Position numbers and translations under genes: made by a program
Shown here: positions 37,990-48,337 of the stretch, piece after piece
How positions within the stretch are numbered: position 1 is the stretch's first letter
Layout: each line of letters starts with the position of its first letter
The notes under the pieces: generated by a model
What the model saw: the letters and a program-made list of their open reading frames with translations, nothing else
Told to the model about the DNA's origin: nothing
Databases searched by the model: none
NCBI GenBank assembly: GCA_020284085.1
Contig: JACEVL010006441.1
Span: 947,001 to 1,011,000 of the forward strand
Source: Aporrectodea caliginosa
Taxonomy: Eukaryota > Annelida > Clitellata > Crassiclitellata > Lumbricidae
Length of the DNA stretch: 64,000 nt
Reading direction: 5' to 3'

Positions 37990-39540
37990 CAGTTAATTAA
38001 ACAATTCCAGTAAGCTTACTTTACACGAATATCTTAACAATACAGCAACTTGATGAAGTGTTTTGGAAATAGTTAATGTCTCTTATACATTTACAATCCT
38101 TTGCAGTAGATAAGAAACCAAGACTGGAGAAAAATTAACTAACTTATTGGACCAAGATAGACGTAATTTTACTCTTGAAAATGATTAGCAACATAATAAT
38201 TGTTGTTTTCTGATATTCTAAGATTTGGTCAGCGAGCGCTTCGTTTTTAACCACTTAGTGTCTGTTCGCAATTGCTGCTGCATCAGTCCAATTCAGTTCA
38301 AAATTTTTATGGCAGGATGTGTTAGAATTATCTACAACATAGTATACACAGTTTAGAGTTGAACTTATTGAACTGAATTCTTTTATGTAACCTACATTTC
38401 CAACAGGTTCGCTATATACGAGGAATGTCAATAGTTGCTGTTTGAACAAAATTCTTAATCAAGTTGGAGTTTATAATGATTAAATAATTCCAGTAGGCAT
38501 GCATACAATGCATAGAACCGTGACTTAAAATCTAAGTGTAAGTGATCACATTACACGAAGCGAAACAAGTTACTTCTACTTTTTCGGCTCAGCAATATCA
38601 CAAGCCATACAAGTTCAGCAAATAAAACCCTATAATAATGATTCTTTATTCAGCATTGGTCTGTACATTCACAATTGCATGTTTGATCCTACTCAGTGAC
38701 GCTTCTGGCCTAATTTGCTTCTTTGCTATCGACGAGGTTCATAAAACTTCGACACAACATCGACGATCCTTTCACGCAGAAGACACCTAAACCACTTTAA
38801 AGCGTAAATATTTTTCTGCTGATCGCTCTCAGAGAAGACCTTCCTGAATGAAGCAAATTGGGCGTCTATTGAGTACGCAATCAGAACACCGATCTAACTC
38901 CTGCCGACTGTAAAGCGATACGGCAGATTTGTCTCGTAATTGAAGTGTTGTCAAACGTTGTCCCTGTAGGGTGAGACTTTCGTCCTGCTGTGTTGCAACG
39001 CTTCTCTGCGTGTGACGAGCCATCATAAAACACGAATTCACTGACGCCTACGAATCATTCACACGCAAACACTGGCTCACGTTGTTACAGCTGTACAGAC
39101 ACCCACATACATCACACATACTCACACACAGAAGTCTTTGTGTCGCATTCAGACAAACCCTTTCTGTCAAGAATCTCACGGTATATCGAACGGAAGTTCG
39201 TTTTCGGCAATTTTTCTTTGAACCTAAAACCAGACGACGCATATTGAAGATAAATCTTCTGTGTCTGTCAGTAATCGTGTGACATAAGATTCATCTTGGG
39301 CTTGTTGCAATGATTACTAATAGGCTACATGCATAAAGAATAGACACCATTATTTTCCGGTGTTTGGATTCAAAGACAAAGTTTCATTTATAAGGACGAA
39401 TGTTGCAACTCTGGCTTGGGCCTACATCTAGAGAATCTGGCCTAACATGTAGGTCGATACACTCTACATTTGGACGATTTAAGCTCATGGTCGTCAACTG
39501 TTTCAACTGGAAGAAAGTTCAAGAGAAAAGTTCGTCTGTT
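37990..39540. other. Intron sequence, nothing further recognised
   Basis: Part of the intron between coding exons 2 and 3. The word AATTCCAGTA occurs twice (about 38004 and 38487) in weakly similar surroundings. No other feature seen. Confidence 0.45.
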
Positions 39541-39647
39541 GTTATTTCAAAACACTGAAAGCATGGCTGAGACGTTGGAAACAAATGCAGAAGCTGTGAA
39601 AATGTTAAGGACGGACTGCATTATCACTGGTGTGCTATGGCTTGTAG

Positions 39648-39771
39648 GTGACCGGTCTGATGATCCAAGGACGAGGAGATGGAAACGAATGGGTCACTTC
39701 TTTCCTCGTCTCTCACAGTCTCGACGCCTATCACTGGCAATACATCAAGTGAAAAGTATGGCAATCAACGC
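39648..39771 (+). pseudogene. Broken upstream duplicate of coding exon 3
   Basis: The acceptor and first 33 codons match the intact exon at 39897. The copy then reads ATC AAG TGA: an in-frame stop at 39750-39752 together with a one-base length change, where the intact copy has AACGACCAG. The donor position has changed from GTGAGA to GTTATT. It cannot encode the domain. If spliced in, it would end the protein inside discoidin domain 1. Confidence 0.88.
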
Positions 39772-39896
39772 GTTATTTCAAAACACTGAAAGTATGGCTG
39801 AGACGTCACAAAGAATATTTTCCATATCACATAATGCAGAAGCTGTGAAAATGTTAAGGACGGACTGCATTATCACTGGTGTGCTATGGCTTGTAG

Positions 39897-40019
39897 GTGA
39901 CCGGTCTGATGATCCAAGGACGAGGAGATGGAAACGAATGGGTCACTTCTTTCCTCGTATCTCACAGTCTCGATGCCTATCACTGGCAATACATCAACGA
40001 CCAGTATGGCAATCAACGC
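39897..40019 (+). CDS. Coding exon 3: discoidin domain 1, middle
   Basis: Acceptor GGCTTGTAG, donor CAACGC|GTGAGA, phase 0 to 0, 41 codons. The translation VTGLMIQGRGDGNEWVTSF continues VDLGVPAK of exon 2 exactly as in F5/8C domains, and ends YINDQYGNQR. Confidence 0.92.
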
Positions 40020-40149
40020 GTGAGAAAAAACATTAAAATAATGTCTAATAACTTGTGCAATATCAACATATGCAATTATGCATATGATATGTATGTATTG
40101 CATACATAGCCTACATACATACAAACTACTTAAGACTTTCCTTTTTGAC

Positions 40150-40210
40150 TGAGCCTGGGTCGGAAGCGCCTCTGAGTAGTAATCTTGAAGGGGCGCTATA
40201 TAAATTTATG
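40150..40210 (+). mobile_element. SINE 3'-tail fragment
   Basis: GGAAGCGCCTCTGAGTAG, then TCTTGAAGGGGCGCTATATA, matches the 3' end of SINE family 1. A (GATA)n tract follows. Confidence 0.75.
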
Positions 40211-40229
40211 AGATAGATAGATAGAGATT

Positions 40230-40364
40230 CACTCATACATACATACATATATACATACATACATACATACATACATGCATACATGCATACATACATACAT
40301 ACATACATACATACATACATACATACATACATACATACATACATACATACATACATACATACAA
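40230..40364. repeat. (CATA)n microsatellite
   Basis: About 33 units of CATA with a few CATG variants. Confidence 0.97.
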
Positions 40365-40534
40365 CTATGCGTCTATATGTGAATGCATGTAGGCCTATGT
40401 GTGTGTTTTGTAATTTTACACATAAATTATGCATGGATCTATGTAAGAATATATATGATTGACCTTATGTATGTATGCATGTAATATGACTGTACGTGTG
40501 TCTGTCTGCCTGAATATAGATCACACCATTAATT

Positions 40535-40622
40535 GGCCGGGAGCGCCTCTGAGTAGCTTCTTGAAGGGGCGCTATATAAATGCTTTGAATGAATGAATGA
40601 ATGAATGAATGAATGAATGAGA
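40535..40622 (+). mobile_element. SINE 3'-tail fragment with (GAAT)n
   Basis: GGGAGCGCCTCTGAGTAG, then GAAGGGGCGCTATATAAAT and a GAAT repeat. Like the 52460 copy, it ends in GAATGAATG. Confidence 0.8.
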
Positions 40623-40635
40623 CAACGTGGTTCAT

Positions 40636-40735
40636 CGGCAACACGCTTACAATGGTCAGTGAGGGTTCGATTCCGTGTAACAACCTTGGCAAGTTGTTTG
40701 TGCAAACTTGCCTCTGTCACCAAACAGTCTAGTTT
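40636..40735 (+). mobile_element. tRNA-like retroposon head
   Basis: TGGTTCATCGGCAACACGC resembles a D-arm with an A box, and GAGGGTTCGATTCCG is a good B box. It is followed by CTTGGCAAG. This is a retroposon, not a foldable full tRNA. Confidence 0.5.
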
Positions 40736-40936
40736 GTTACCGTCGTAAGCTGGGAAGTAAACGGGAAGTCCTGCGATGCGCTGACCCCGGTTCCAGGCCC
40801 TTGGGATTCTCCCATTGCCACCTTACGAGCCAAAGAGAAGGAACTGTACACGCTCCGCTCCTATGGTCGCTTAACTATTTGACTTTACCCTTTCAGATCT
40901 GAGAGAACTCATGAGAAGTTTTAAAAGCCATAAACA

Positions 40937-40964
40937 CTGAGGTGCTGCGCATGCAGCACCTCAG
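40937..40964. repeat. Hairpin with 12-bp perfect arms
   Basis: CTGAGGTGCTGC, GCAT, then the exact inverse. It is intronic. Immediately downstream (41006-41072) lies a 16-bp repeat CCATTTAATTGTAGA in four to five units. Confidence 0.8.
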
Positions 40965-41434
40965 CTAATCTTAAGAAAACTTCTTCGTCATTTTTTTCTA
41001 TAGTCGATCATTTAATTGTAGGCCATTTAATTGTAAACTATTTAATTGTAGACCATTTAATTGTAGACCATTTAAAAAGTGATTTATGTGTTCGGTGCTA
41101 ACCTATCATTATTATACATAACAGAAATAGCCCTACAATTATATAGGCTTATAACTTAATAATTGAGAACCTTATAGCAATTTTTTTTATATTTAAAAAC
41201 AGATATTCCAGACACATCCCTAAATACTTCATTGTGCTACGCCTATATATATCCTGTGAACGTGAACGTCGATCTATTCTGAAGTGTTATCTTGAGACTT
41301 TCATTAACGTACAATAGATTTCTCATGTATGCTGACAGTGTTTTACCAATACCGTGGGTATACCTAATGCTGCCTTTAAATAACCTCTGTAAACTTATAT
41401 TTAGTGTTATAATTTTGTATTATTTTGTGCTTAG

Positions 41435-41573
41435 ATATTTGAAGGAAACTCCGACTCCTATTCCGTCAAACATGCCTACTTGGACGATGCTGTCATAACA
41501 CGCTATGTCAAGTTTCATACCTACCAGTGGCATCGGCACCCGAGCATGCGCGTAGAGTTAATTGGTTGCCAAG
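41435..41573 (+). CDS. Coding exon 4: discoidin domain 1, C-terminal part
   Basis: Acceptor TTTTGTGCTTAG, donor CAAG|GTAACT, phase 0 to 1. It encodes IFEGNSDSYSV, then ITRYVKFHTYQWHRHPSMRV and ELIGCQ, the classical last strands and closing Cys of a discoidin domain. Confidence 0.94.
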
Positions 41574-41633
41574 GTAACTAAAGAAAACCTAAAACTAAAT
41601 AATTTCTCATACGAAGCGCTGCCATTTTGATTG

Positions 41634-41766
41634 AAGTTAAAGAACTCGAATCTCGATGCCCAACATTTTCATGCATTTCAAGTAGCATACCCAGATTCAG
41701 ACATCATACGTCCCCATTTTGAAGTTAAAGAACTCGAATCTCGATGCCCAACATTTTCATGCATTT
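41634..41766 (+). repeat. Two-copy 46-bp direct repeat
   Basis: GAAGTTAAAGAACTCGAATC, continued by TCGATGCCCAACATTTTCAT, occurs at about 41634 and 41721. Intronic. Confidence 0.88.
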
Positions 41767-41979
41767 TCAGATACCCAGATTGACGTCCCAACAAATGACT
41801 GACTAACTGGAATGGTTAAGCATCGATTTTACAATTCAAGTGAACAATGCATAGCATGAAGGTTTTATCTCATACGACATCAAGATAAAATGATCGTTTG
41901 AATGAAACTAACTGGCAATAGAAAAATAAAAAGAATTCACGGACAAAGTGCTTATATATATGTATATATCTATATATTT

Positions 41980-42021
<42 letters not shown>

Positions 42022-42110
42022 GACAGAGACAGACAGACAGACAGACAGACAGAGACAGAGACAGAGAGACAGACAGATACAGAGACAGACAGAGACAGAG
42101 ACAGATAGAA
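41980..42110. repeat. (GA)n-(CAGA)n microsatellite
   Basis: GA then GACA repeats ending about 95 bp before coding exon 5. Confidence 0.96.
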
Positions 42111-42204
42111 GATTTGATGTTGCTAATAAGATGAAGAGGACTAGATTGTTGATTTATTGTCGGTGTTGTTAATCTATTGTTTTCGTGGTTTTCCTCGTTG
42201 ACAG

Positions 42205-42345
42205 TTTGTAAGGTTCCGATCGCTCTTCCTCCTTACGGAAAGGTCGTTGTATCTTCGGAGAGATCACACAACGACGGAAGTTCATGTCAGGCCAATGATG
42301 GATACATCATCACGAACAAGGGATGGTGCGCTAAGCTAAACAACG
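42205..42345 (+). CDS. Coding exon 5: discoidin domain 2, N-terminal part
   Basis: Acceptor CGTTGACAG, donor CAACG|GTCAGA, phase 1 to 1, 141 bp. It encodes VCKVPIALPPYGKVVVSS up to GWCAKLNN, equivalent to the start of domain 1 but ending before the WMQFDVG strand, where domain 1 has no intron. Confidence 0.92.
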
Positions 42346-42726
42346 GTCAGAATAATATAACTGTGTCATTGCGTCTCTATCTGTATCTCTGGCCCCCGCC
42401 GCCTGTCTCTGTTTGTCTGGCTTTATCTCTTTCAGTTTGTGTCTCTATTTAGACTATTTAATAGGTAGGCCTAGCTATAGGTTTCTGTATAGGCCCATAT
42501 CTGCTTGGAGTATGTATAGCAGGACATCAGTGTTGAGGCCAAGAGCTACTAAGCGGTTCTACACACCTCTGATGCTTATTTACTTATTTACGAAGCAAAC
42601 CCTAATTCTGATACCTTTAAACACGCGATAGCTCTTTATCCATCAATCGGATATGAATCTCTTATACGCATACCTAGCATTATTGCACTGATAAGACTCG
42701 ATGCCAAAGTTACACCAGCAACGAAC

Positions 42727-42734
42727 ACTATGCT
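42727..42734. repeat. Imperfect TSD ACTATGCT (left)
   Basis: Differs in one base from ACTATGCA at 43880-43887. Confidence 0.75.
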
Positions 42735-43054
42735 GAGTGGCGTAGCCAGACCTCTTTTCAAGAGGAGGCACAAGAGGAGGCAAAATGTACCCATGGAGCA
42801 AACAAGAGGAGGCAAAATTTATCCATGGAGCAATAGACGAAAAGTAGACTCCTTTTTTTGCAGTACTTCAAATGTGAAACAGTGAAAACGTGACGTAAAA
42901 TTACAATGCTCAGTAATTTTAAAGACACCAGTTAAAAGAAGATTTTGTACAAATTAGTTTTACACTGTGGCAATATATTATTTATGAGCTCTATGAGAAT
43001 GAAGTAAAATTACGACAGTAATTTAAAAACACCAGTTGATAAAGGAACCATAAT

Positions 43055-43212
43055 CAGGGGCTTCTATCCCTATACACGGTGGGCTCAAGTTGAGCCCAGT
43101 AGAAACAGGGAGTGTCGTTTTTACAAGTTACAGATCTCTAAAGATTCACAGTACAGGGAAGTACATGTATTAGGCCGGTTGTTTAGGGGGGATAGAAGCC
43201 CCTTACAAAGTT
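43055..43212. mobile_element. Nested small MITE
   Basis: CAGGGGCTTCTATCCC at the left faces GGGATAGAAGCCCCTTA near the right end (a TIR of about 15 bp). ACCATAAT occurs directly left (43047-43054) and at 43213-43220, eight bp beyond the inverted repeat, which fits a hAT-size TSD if the right terminus includes ACAAAGTT. It is inserted in the larger hAT element. Confidence 0.7.
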
Positions 43213-43299
43213 ACCATAATTACTATTTACTAATCCTAACGGTATAACGGTTAAACCCTAGTTTACGTTGCTAAATTATTTTACATTGTTGCTTTAAAA

Positions 43300-43440
43300 T
43301 GGAAGCTGCAGGGATTGATGAGAATGATTTCTTGCCTAAATGGAAGTTTGATTAAATAGAAGCTGGATGATGGAAATAATTGTTTCCGTAAGTATATAAA
43401 GTTGGATTGATGAAACTAGGTCTTTTCTTCAAGAGAAGCT
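43300..43440 (+). repeat. ~35-bp minisatellite (third occurrence)
   Basis: Units AAATGGAAGCTG..GATTGATGA and AAGTTGGATTGATGAAACTA match the arrays at 33553-33895 and, inverted, 3064-3315. The preceding phrase CTAGTTTACGTTGC is also shared with about 2978. Confidence 0.8.
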
Positions 43441-44024
43441 TCGTTACTAATTATAACTAATAACCATAGGCGTTATTACTAATAACCTGTCGTTACCTGT
43501 GTATTTCTTCGCTGGCTTTTGGCTGGCAAAAGATAGCACAATCTGTCGAAGTTTCTTATTTGGCGGCCCCGCAGACATAATAATGACTATTGACGAATTG
43601 ACGAATGAGTCGGAATGACGATAATACACAATAATTCGATTAGCACAATTTACTTGAAAAATACTGAAGTTAGGCGTTTGTTACCGGAAACGAAAACTGT
43701 GTCTGTGTGTCAGGAAATAGTATACGCCGTACGGTACAACATTCGCTTGAACAGTGCAGTAAGTAAGTAAATTGCATGCAGATTTGTATGGCGATGGAGT
43801 TCGGGCAAGAGGAGGCAAATACGGGAAAATCCAAGAGGAGGCAACTGCCTCCTCCTGCCTTCATGTGGCTACGCCTATGACTATGCATGGCAACGTATAT
43901 CAGAGTCATGGAAGGTGACACTGAGTTCGTCTAAATTTAATACAATACAATAAACTGTAATTTGATAATGCCCTCCTTGCAAAGTTCAGAAGTGACAGCT
44001 CCTCTTGTTTCTCTGTTTCTGCAG

Positions 44025-44194
44025 CCGATCAGTGGATGCAGTTTGATGTCGGACCTCCGACTCTGGTCACTGGACTCGTGACAAAGGGAAGAGGTGACAG
44101 CACCAAGAAACACTGGGTCACCAAGTTTCGCGTCTCCTACAGTAACGACAGCAAAACCTGGAATTTCTACATGGAAAATGGCCAGACCGTCAAA
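44025..44194 (+). CDS. Coding exon 6: discoidin domain 2, middle
   Basis: Acceptor CTGTTTCTGCAG, donor GTCAAA|GTAAAG, phase 1 to 0. It encodes ADQWMQFDVGPPTLVTGLVT, then KGRGDSTKKHWVTKFRVSYS and KTWNFYMENGQTVK. Confidence 0.94.
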
Positions 44195-44707
44195 GTAAAG
44201 TATCCAACACTACAGTAGTCTATAATAATTATAGCCTAACAAGTACATCTCTAGACTCAACAGTATCGTTTTTAAATTGCCAAATCTCTAACATAAATTC
44301 TTACAGTGCGTGTATAGTACTTATTCATTCGAATATAATTATTATGTAGCGTCAAATAGCCTAATTATTGACTATTCTCTGGTGAAATAACGTAGACGGC
44401 AGGACTTGCTCAAGTACCCTACATATAATTATCGGTTCTCTACAAAGTTTCGGTCCTTCATAGTTCATACTCATCGTTAGACGAATCACATGGCCGCATC
44501 ACCAAGACACCCTATCACATAACTTAAGTTGAAATGGAGGCTGCTGGCATTAAACGGTTGATGTCTTTTAAAGGATTGACTATACCCGGGTAGTTGTGAG
44601 ACATCGAGCGATCTATATTAACGAACTTTATGTCTATGTTCGTACGTCAATTTACTGGTCTTGGTTTGAAACGAGGGATATTAAAATGTGCGTATAATTG
44701 TTGATAG

Positions 44708-44852
44708 GATTTCGGAGGAAATATCGACAAAGACCTGGAGCGTTTCCATTTCCTGAGCAATCCCTTTGTCGCTCGTTACGTTCGGTTTCATCCGTCGACC
44801 TGGAATCGCCACATCAGCATGAGAGCTGGTATTCTCGGATGCCCTTACACAG
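44708..44852 (+). CDS. Coding exon 7: discoidin domain 2, C-terminal part
   Basis: Acceptor TTGTTGATAG, donor ACACAG|GTCTCT, phase 0 to 1. It encodes DFGGNIDKDLERFHFLSNPF, then VARYVRFHPSTWNRHISMRA and GILGCPYT. The intron before DFGGN sits at the same place as the one before IFEGN in domain 1. Confidence 0.94.
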
Positions 44853-45369
44853 GTCTCTATAGCTTCAATACAAGCGCACGCGCAAGTATTCACACTTTTG
44901 CTGTTGCCCTCTCTCTCGGTATATTTCTACCTTGTAATGAAACGAAGTGAATGCTGTGGAAGTTACAAGTGGGCCTGGATATAGCGCATCCACAATATGG
45001 ATTAGACTGTTCTACGTGTGCTGGGGCACTAATTAGGCCTACCGTCAGTTTTTATAAACGCTCGCCAAGCCTCCTATTATCACAACAGTAGCGAATGTAT
45101 CTATGTCCTATGCCTATCTTGAATCTTCGCTGTGTAGTTCATGAGGAGGTTGACTGGTTTGGCACCCTCTGAGGCAGTTGCAAAAACTGACACAATAGTT
45201 GTCGCCACAGTGTAAGCACTCTAAATCGCATTTGACACGCTATTTTGCCACTTCCATGTCAATTTACAGATAGCGCAGTTGCAGTGTATTTAGTTATAGG
45301 CCTAGACTTGCGCTCTATAAATGTGCAGGGACAATGAGTATCATTATGGTGGTGGTCATGGTCATTAGT

Positions 45370-45454
<85 letters not shown>

Positions 45455-45513
45455 CGAGACGACGACGACGACAACAACATACAACAACAATCAACAATAA
45501 TAAATAATAAGAC

Positions 45514-45545
<32 letters not shown>
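45370..45545. repeat. (GAT)n and (AAT)n microsatellite
   Basis: About 28 GAT units to 45453, then GAC/AAC words and AAT repeats. Confidence 0.96.
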
Positions 45546-46234
45546 CAATAAGAATGTTAATAAAAATAATAATATAAATACGCCAGCCGAGTGGACTTCT
45601 ATTGACACAGGTCACCCGTGCTATGCACGCATGCGTAAAGTCAGCAATGGTGCTTTATCGACACATAGATTGTGAATCAAGCGGCGATTCAGTTGGCCAT
45701 AATAATTTACTATAGCTTACAATGCATTAAAATGCAATCAAGAATCCGCTATCGATGTATAACGGTAACGCAGTATGACGCTCTGCGGTTCATTTGATCA
45801 GAAAGTATCGGTAAATTAAACTAGTCCGAGCTGAAAAAGATAAAGGCTATCACACGAGACGGAAGGTTTGATGGTAGGATGGGGTTATTTGAATCCAATC
45901 CACCCAGAATTGTTTGATCCATAGTGACGTAAACGCGTGAATATCAGCATCTGTAGGCCTATTATTGTGCGAGTAGTCTATTGATAAGAAAGGCTGCAAC
46001 CTAGTCATCAATCTTGTGCATTCTTCCTACATCTGTTGCGATCTATATCAACTAATGGAATAACTGACCATATGCACTGTAACTAATGTTACACTGTAAC
46101 TGGCTACTGCTGCTCGTCGAAGTGTAGCCTAGTCGTCAGATTTGCTAACGTTTTAACACCAGTTGAATATTGAAAATAGCAATTAAAATCAATATTGGCA
46201 CGATAGTTAGGCTTGTTCTTGCTTTTCTTTTCAG

Positions 46235-46283
46235 GTGAATGTCTTTCGGGATTCATGAAAGTTAATGACTACGCACCTTGCCG
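46235..46283 (+). CDS. Coding exon 8: short linker exon
   Basis: Acceptor CTTTTCTTTTCAG and donor TGCCG|GTAAGT are both strong. Reading continues from exon 7 as GECLSGFMKVNDYAPC, phase 1 to 2; the other two frames hit stops. It supplies a Cys-containing linker between discoidin 2 and FTP. Its phase-2 end does not match exon 9, which needs phase 1. Confidence 0.7.
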
Positions 46284-46385
46284 GTAAGTGACCGAAGAGA
46301 TCTATCAGCATTGATCAAGCTTTATCTATAGTAACAACGAATTGCCTATGATAGGCCTACGTTAAAATTAGGGGTACGACTTATC

Positions 46386-46400
46386 AAATCAATCAATCCA

Positions 46401-46434
<34 letters not shown>

Positions 46435-46568
46435 GCAATCAATCAATCAATCACAATCAATCAATCAATCAATCGATCAATCGCAATCAATCCGTCAATC
46501 AATCAATCAAATCAATAATCAAAATCAATCAATCAATCAATCAATCAACCAATCAACCAATCAATCAA
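46386..46568. repeat. (AATC)n microsatellite
   Basis: Long AATC repeat with short interruptions, 100 bp after exon 8. Confidence 0.96.
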
Positions 46569-47086
46569 AATGCTCCATTCAATTTGTGACACCCAAGGCC
46601 AAATCAACTGTTCCCAGAAGATAGAAAATTGATTACAGATAGTAATACATAATATTCACCAATCATGAGGCTAGTAATTTGAAACTATCAGATCATATAA
46701 TTGTCATATTAACCTTTGAGAGAGACAATCGGATACCCAAAATGGACTGAAGTCTCATTATTTAGGCCTAACTAATTATTTCATTAGTAGGACCTACTAA
46801 CCAGAGTTGTTTCATCATCATCGCTCATCTTCATAGTCGCATTCAGTCAAATCTCATAACTGGAATCAAACTTAAACCCCGTTGATTACTCAATCTGGGG
46901 TGCTTTGATAGAAAGCAACAACATCGTTAAAATTGCTTTCATAAATTGCTAAGATTTCATGGGCACGTCGCATTGATGGACTTAGAAGACCTAATTATTT
47001 CAAAATAAAGACTTTCGCATGATAATAATAACAAATAACTTTGTATTAGTGTTATGCAAGAAATATTTGAATATGGTTAGCTGCTG

Positions 47087-47172
47087 TTTAATGACGCTGT
47101 GTCACAATAAAGATGATTAGCGTAGCCCTCCTCCTTTATCCATGCTTGGGACTAAGCACTACCAGAGTACTT
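47087..47172 (+). repeat. Dispersed repeat, copy 2
   Basis: TGCTGTTTAATGACGCTGTG, GATGATTAGCGTAGC, CTCCTCCTTTATCCATGC and TTGGGACTAAGCACTACCAG correspond to copy 1 at 12150-12245. Confidence 0.65.
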
Positions 47173-47367
47173 GCTAAACTGCCGTGCAGTGACGGTGTTT
47201 CGCACTGATTATGAGCACAGACCATATACATATAGACATGCGCCGCCGGCCGGTCGACGTCAATGCGTTATCTAGAACTATGCACCTGCGAGATGAGAAA
47301 AAGAACAAAATTCTATGGATTTCAAGTTTAGACAAGGCATGAACTGTGATTAATTTTTTTCTTGCAG

Positions 47368-47616
47368 TTGAAAATCTCGCTTTCAAGAAGGAGTCGTTCA
47401 TCAACAGTCGTCGAACCCAGTACAAGCGCCACATCCAGAACCAGTGGATCCACGGGCATGCGGGTCGTGCGGTCGATGGCGAGTCCGATCACACGACGCA
47501 CAGCTGCACCATTCTCGACAACTTCTACGTCGAGAAGCCAGTCTGGATGGTCGACCTCGGCCGAAAGGCGGACATCTCAGGCGTCGTCATCTTGACTTGG
47601 ATGGCTAAACAACAGG
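47368..47616 (+). CDS. Coding exon 9: FTP (fucolectin-like) domain, N-terminal half
   Basis: Acceptor TTTTTTTCTTGCAG, donor CAACAGG|GTGCGT, phase 1 to 1. It encodes ENLAFKKESF, IHGHAGRAVDGESDHTTHSC, TILDNFYVEKPVWMVDLG and SGVVILTWMAKQQ. The AVDG and VDLG strands and the Cys between them are the hallmark of the eel-fucolectin/tachylectin-4/pentraxin-1 domain. GC content and codon use are clearly higher than in the flanking introns. Confidence 0.93.
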
Positions 47617-48337
47617 GTGCGTACTGAGGCCTTGCAATTATAGCCTAGAATTTAAGCACCGATGATATCTGCTTATACGTAAGTGCGTGAATATTTCTAC
47701 AGCGACCTTTAAGTACTTCTTAGAATTGCTTCTCGATTCTCGACACCCTATAGGACATTAATGATGTTAAATTTCTATATAAATGCAAGTTCGTATATGG
47801 ACGATTGATGCTTGAGCACTATAGGGCATTTGATAGGACCTAATGTGTAGTAAGTTAGTGCCTCAATAGAAGAGTTTGCGCGGCTTTATGCAAGTTAAAG
47901 AGTCTTAGAGAGCCAAGAATGGCGCAGAAAATGCAAGTTTTTTTATGTAGGCTACCGTACGTATACGCTACCTACCTACTCGTGTCCATGCGGGGTGAGG
48001 GTGGCTGCAGACTGCTCGCATGGCCTATCATATGGCTGACTAAGCCCGGGCCGAATCGCCAGACACGCGACCATACATTTCCTCTTAACCCTTCCGCGAT
48101 TAGAGGGTCATGCGCGGATCCCAACAGCCGCCAGCGCTTTTGGAAGCATTTCACATGATATGGGGACTGTTGTTAGCGTTCTGGGATCCCGTTTCAGCTC
48201 TAACTGAAGTCATTTTGCGAGGCAGACCGGAGCGCCCGCCGCCCAGTTTGAGAGCCAACTGGAAAGCAATATAATTTTATTAGGCTTATATAATATATAT
48301 ATATATATAATCGCATAATCGTTTGTTTTTCTGTCAG

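Larger units (their letters stand above)
39542..40019 (+). repeat. Tandem duplication containing coding exon 3
   Basis: Two units of about 231 and 247 bp, starting with TTATTTCAAAACACTGAAAG at 39542 and 39773. Each includes about 100 bp of upstream intron, the acceptor (GGCTTGTAG) and the exon. The units differ by an 18-bp length change in the intron part and by a few substitutions elsewhere, so the duplication is young. Confidence 0.93.
42735..43879. mobile_element. Intronic hAT-type transposon, 1.15 kb
   Basis: The left end is GAGTGGCGTAGCCAGACCTC and the inverse of the right end is CATAGGCGTAGCCACATGAA. GGCGTAGCCA-type termini are typical of hAT elements. AAGAGGAGGCA words repeat subterminally at both ends (about 42771-42820 and 43807-43855). 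The flanks are ACTATGCT and ACTATGCA, an 8-bp TSD with one change. It contains the shared minisatellite (43300-43440) and a nested 158-bp MITE (43055-43212). It lies between coding exons 5 and 6. Confidence 0.82.

Noticed and set aside
39470..40036. Open frame of 188 codons across the duplicated exon
   Set aside because: It is the wrong frame: it is kept open only because both duplicate units are read through together with the intron. The correct frame gives the discoidin exon at 39897-40019.
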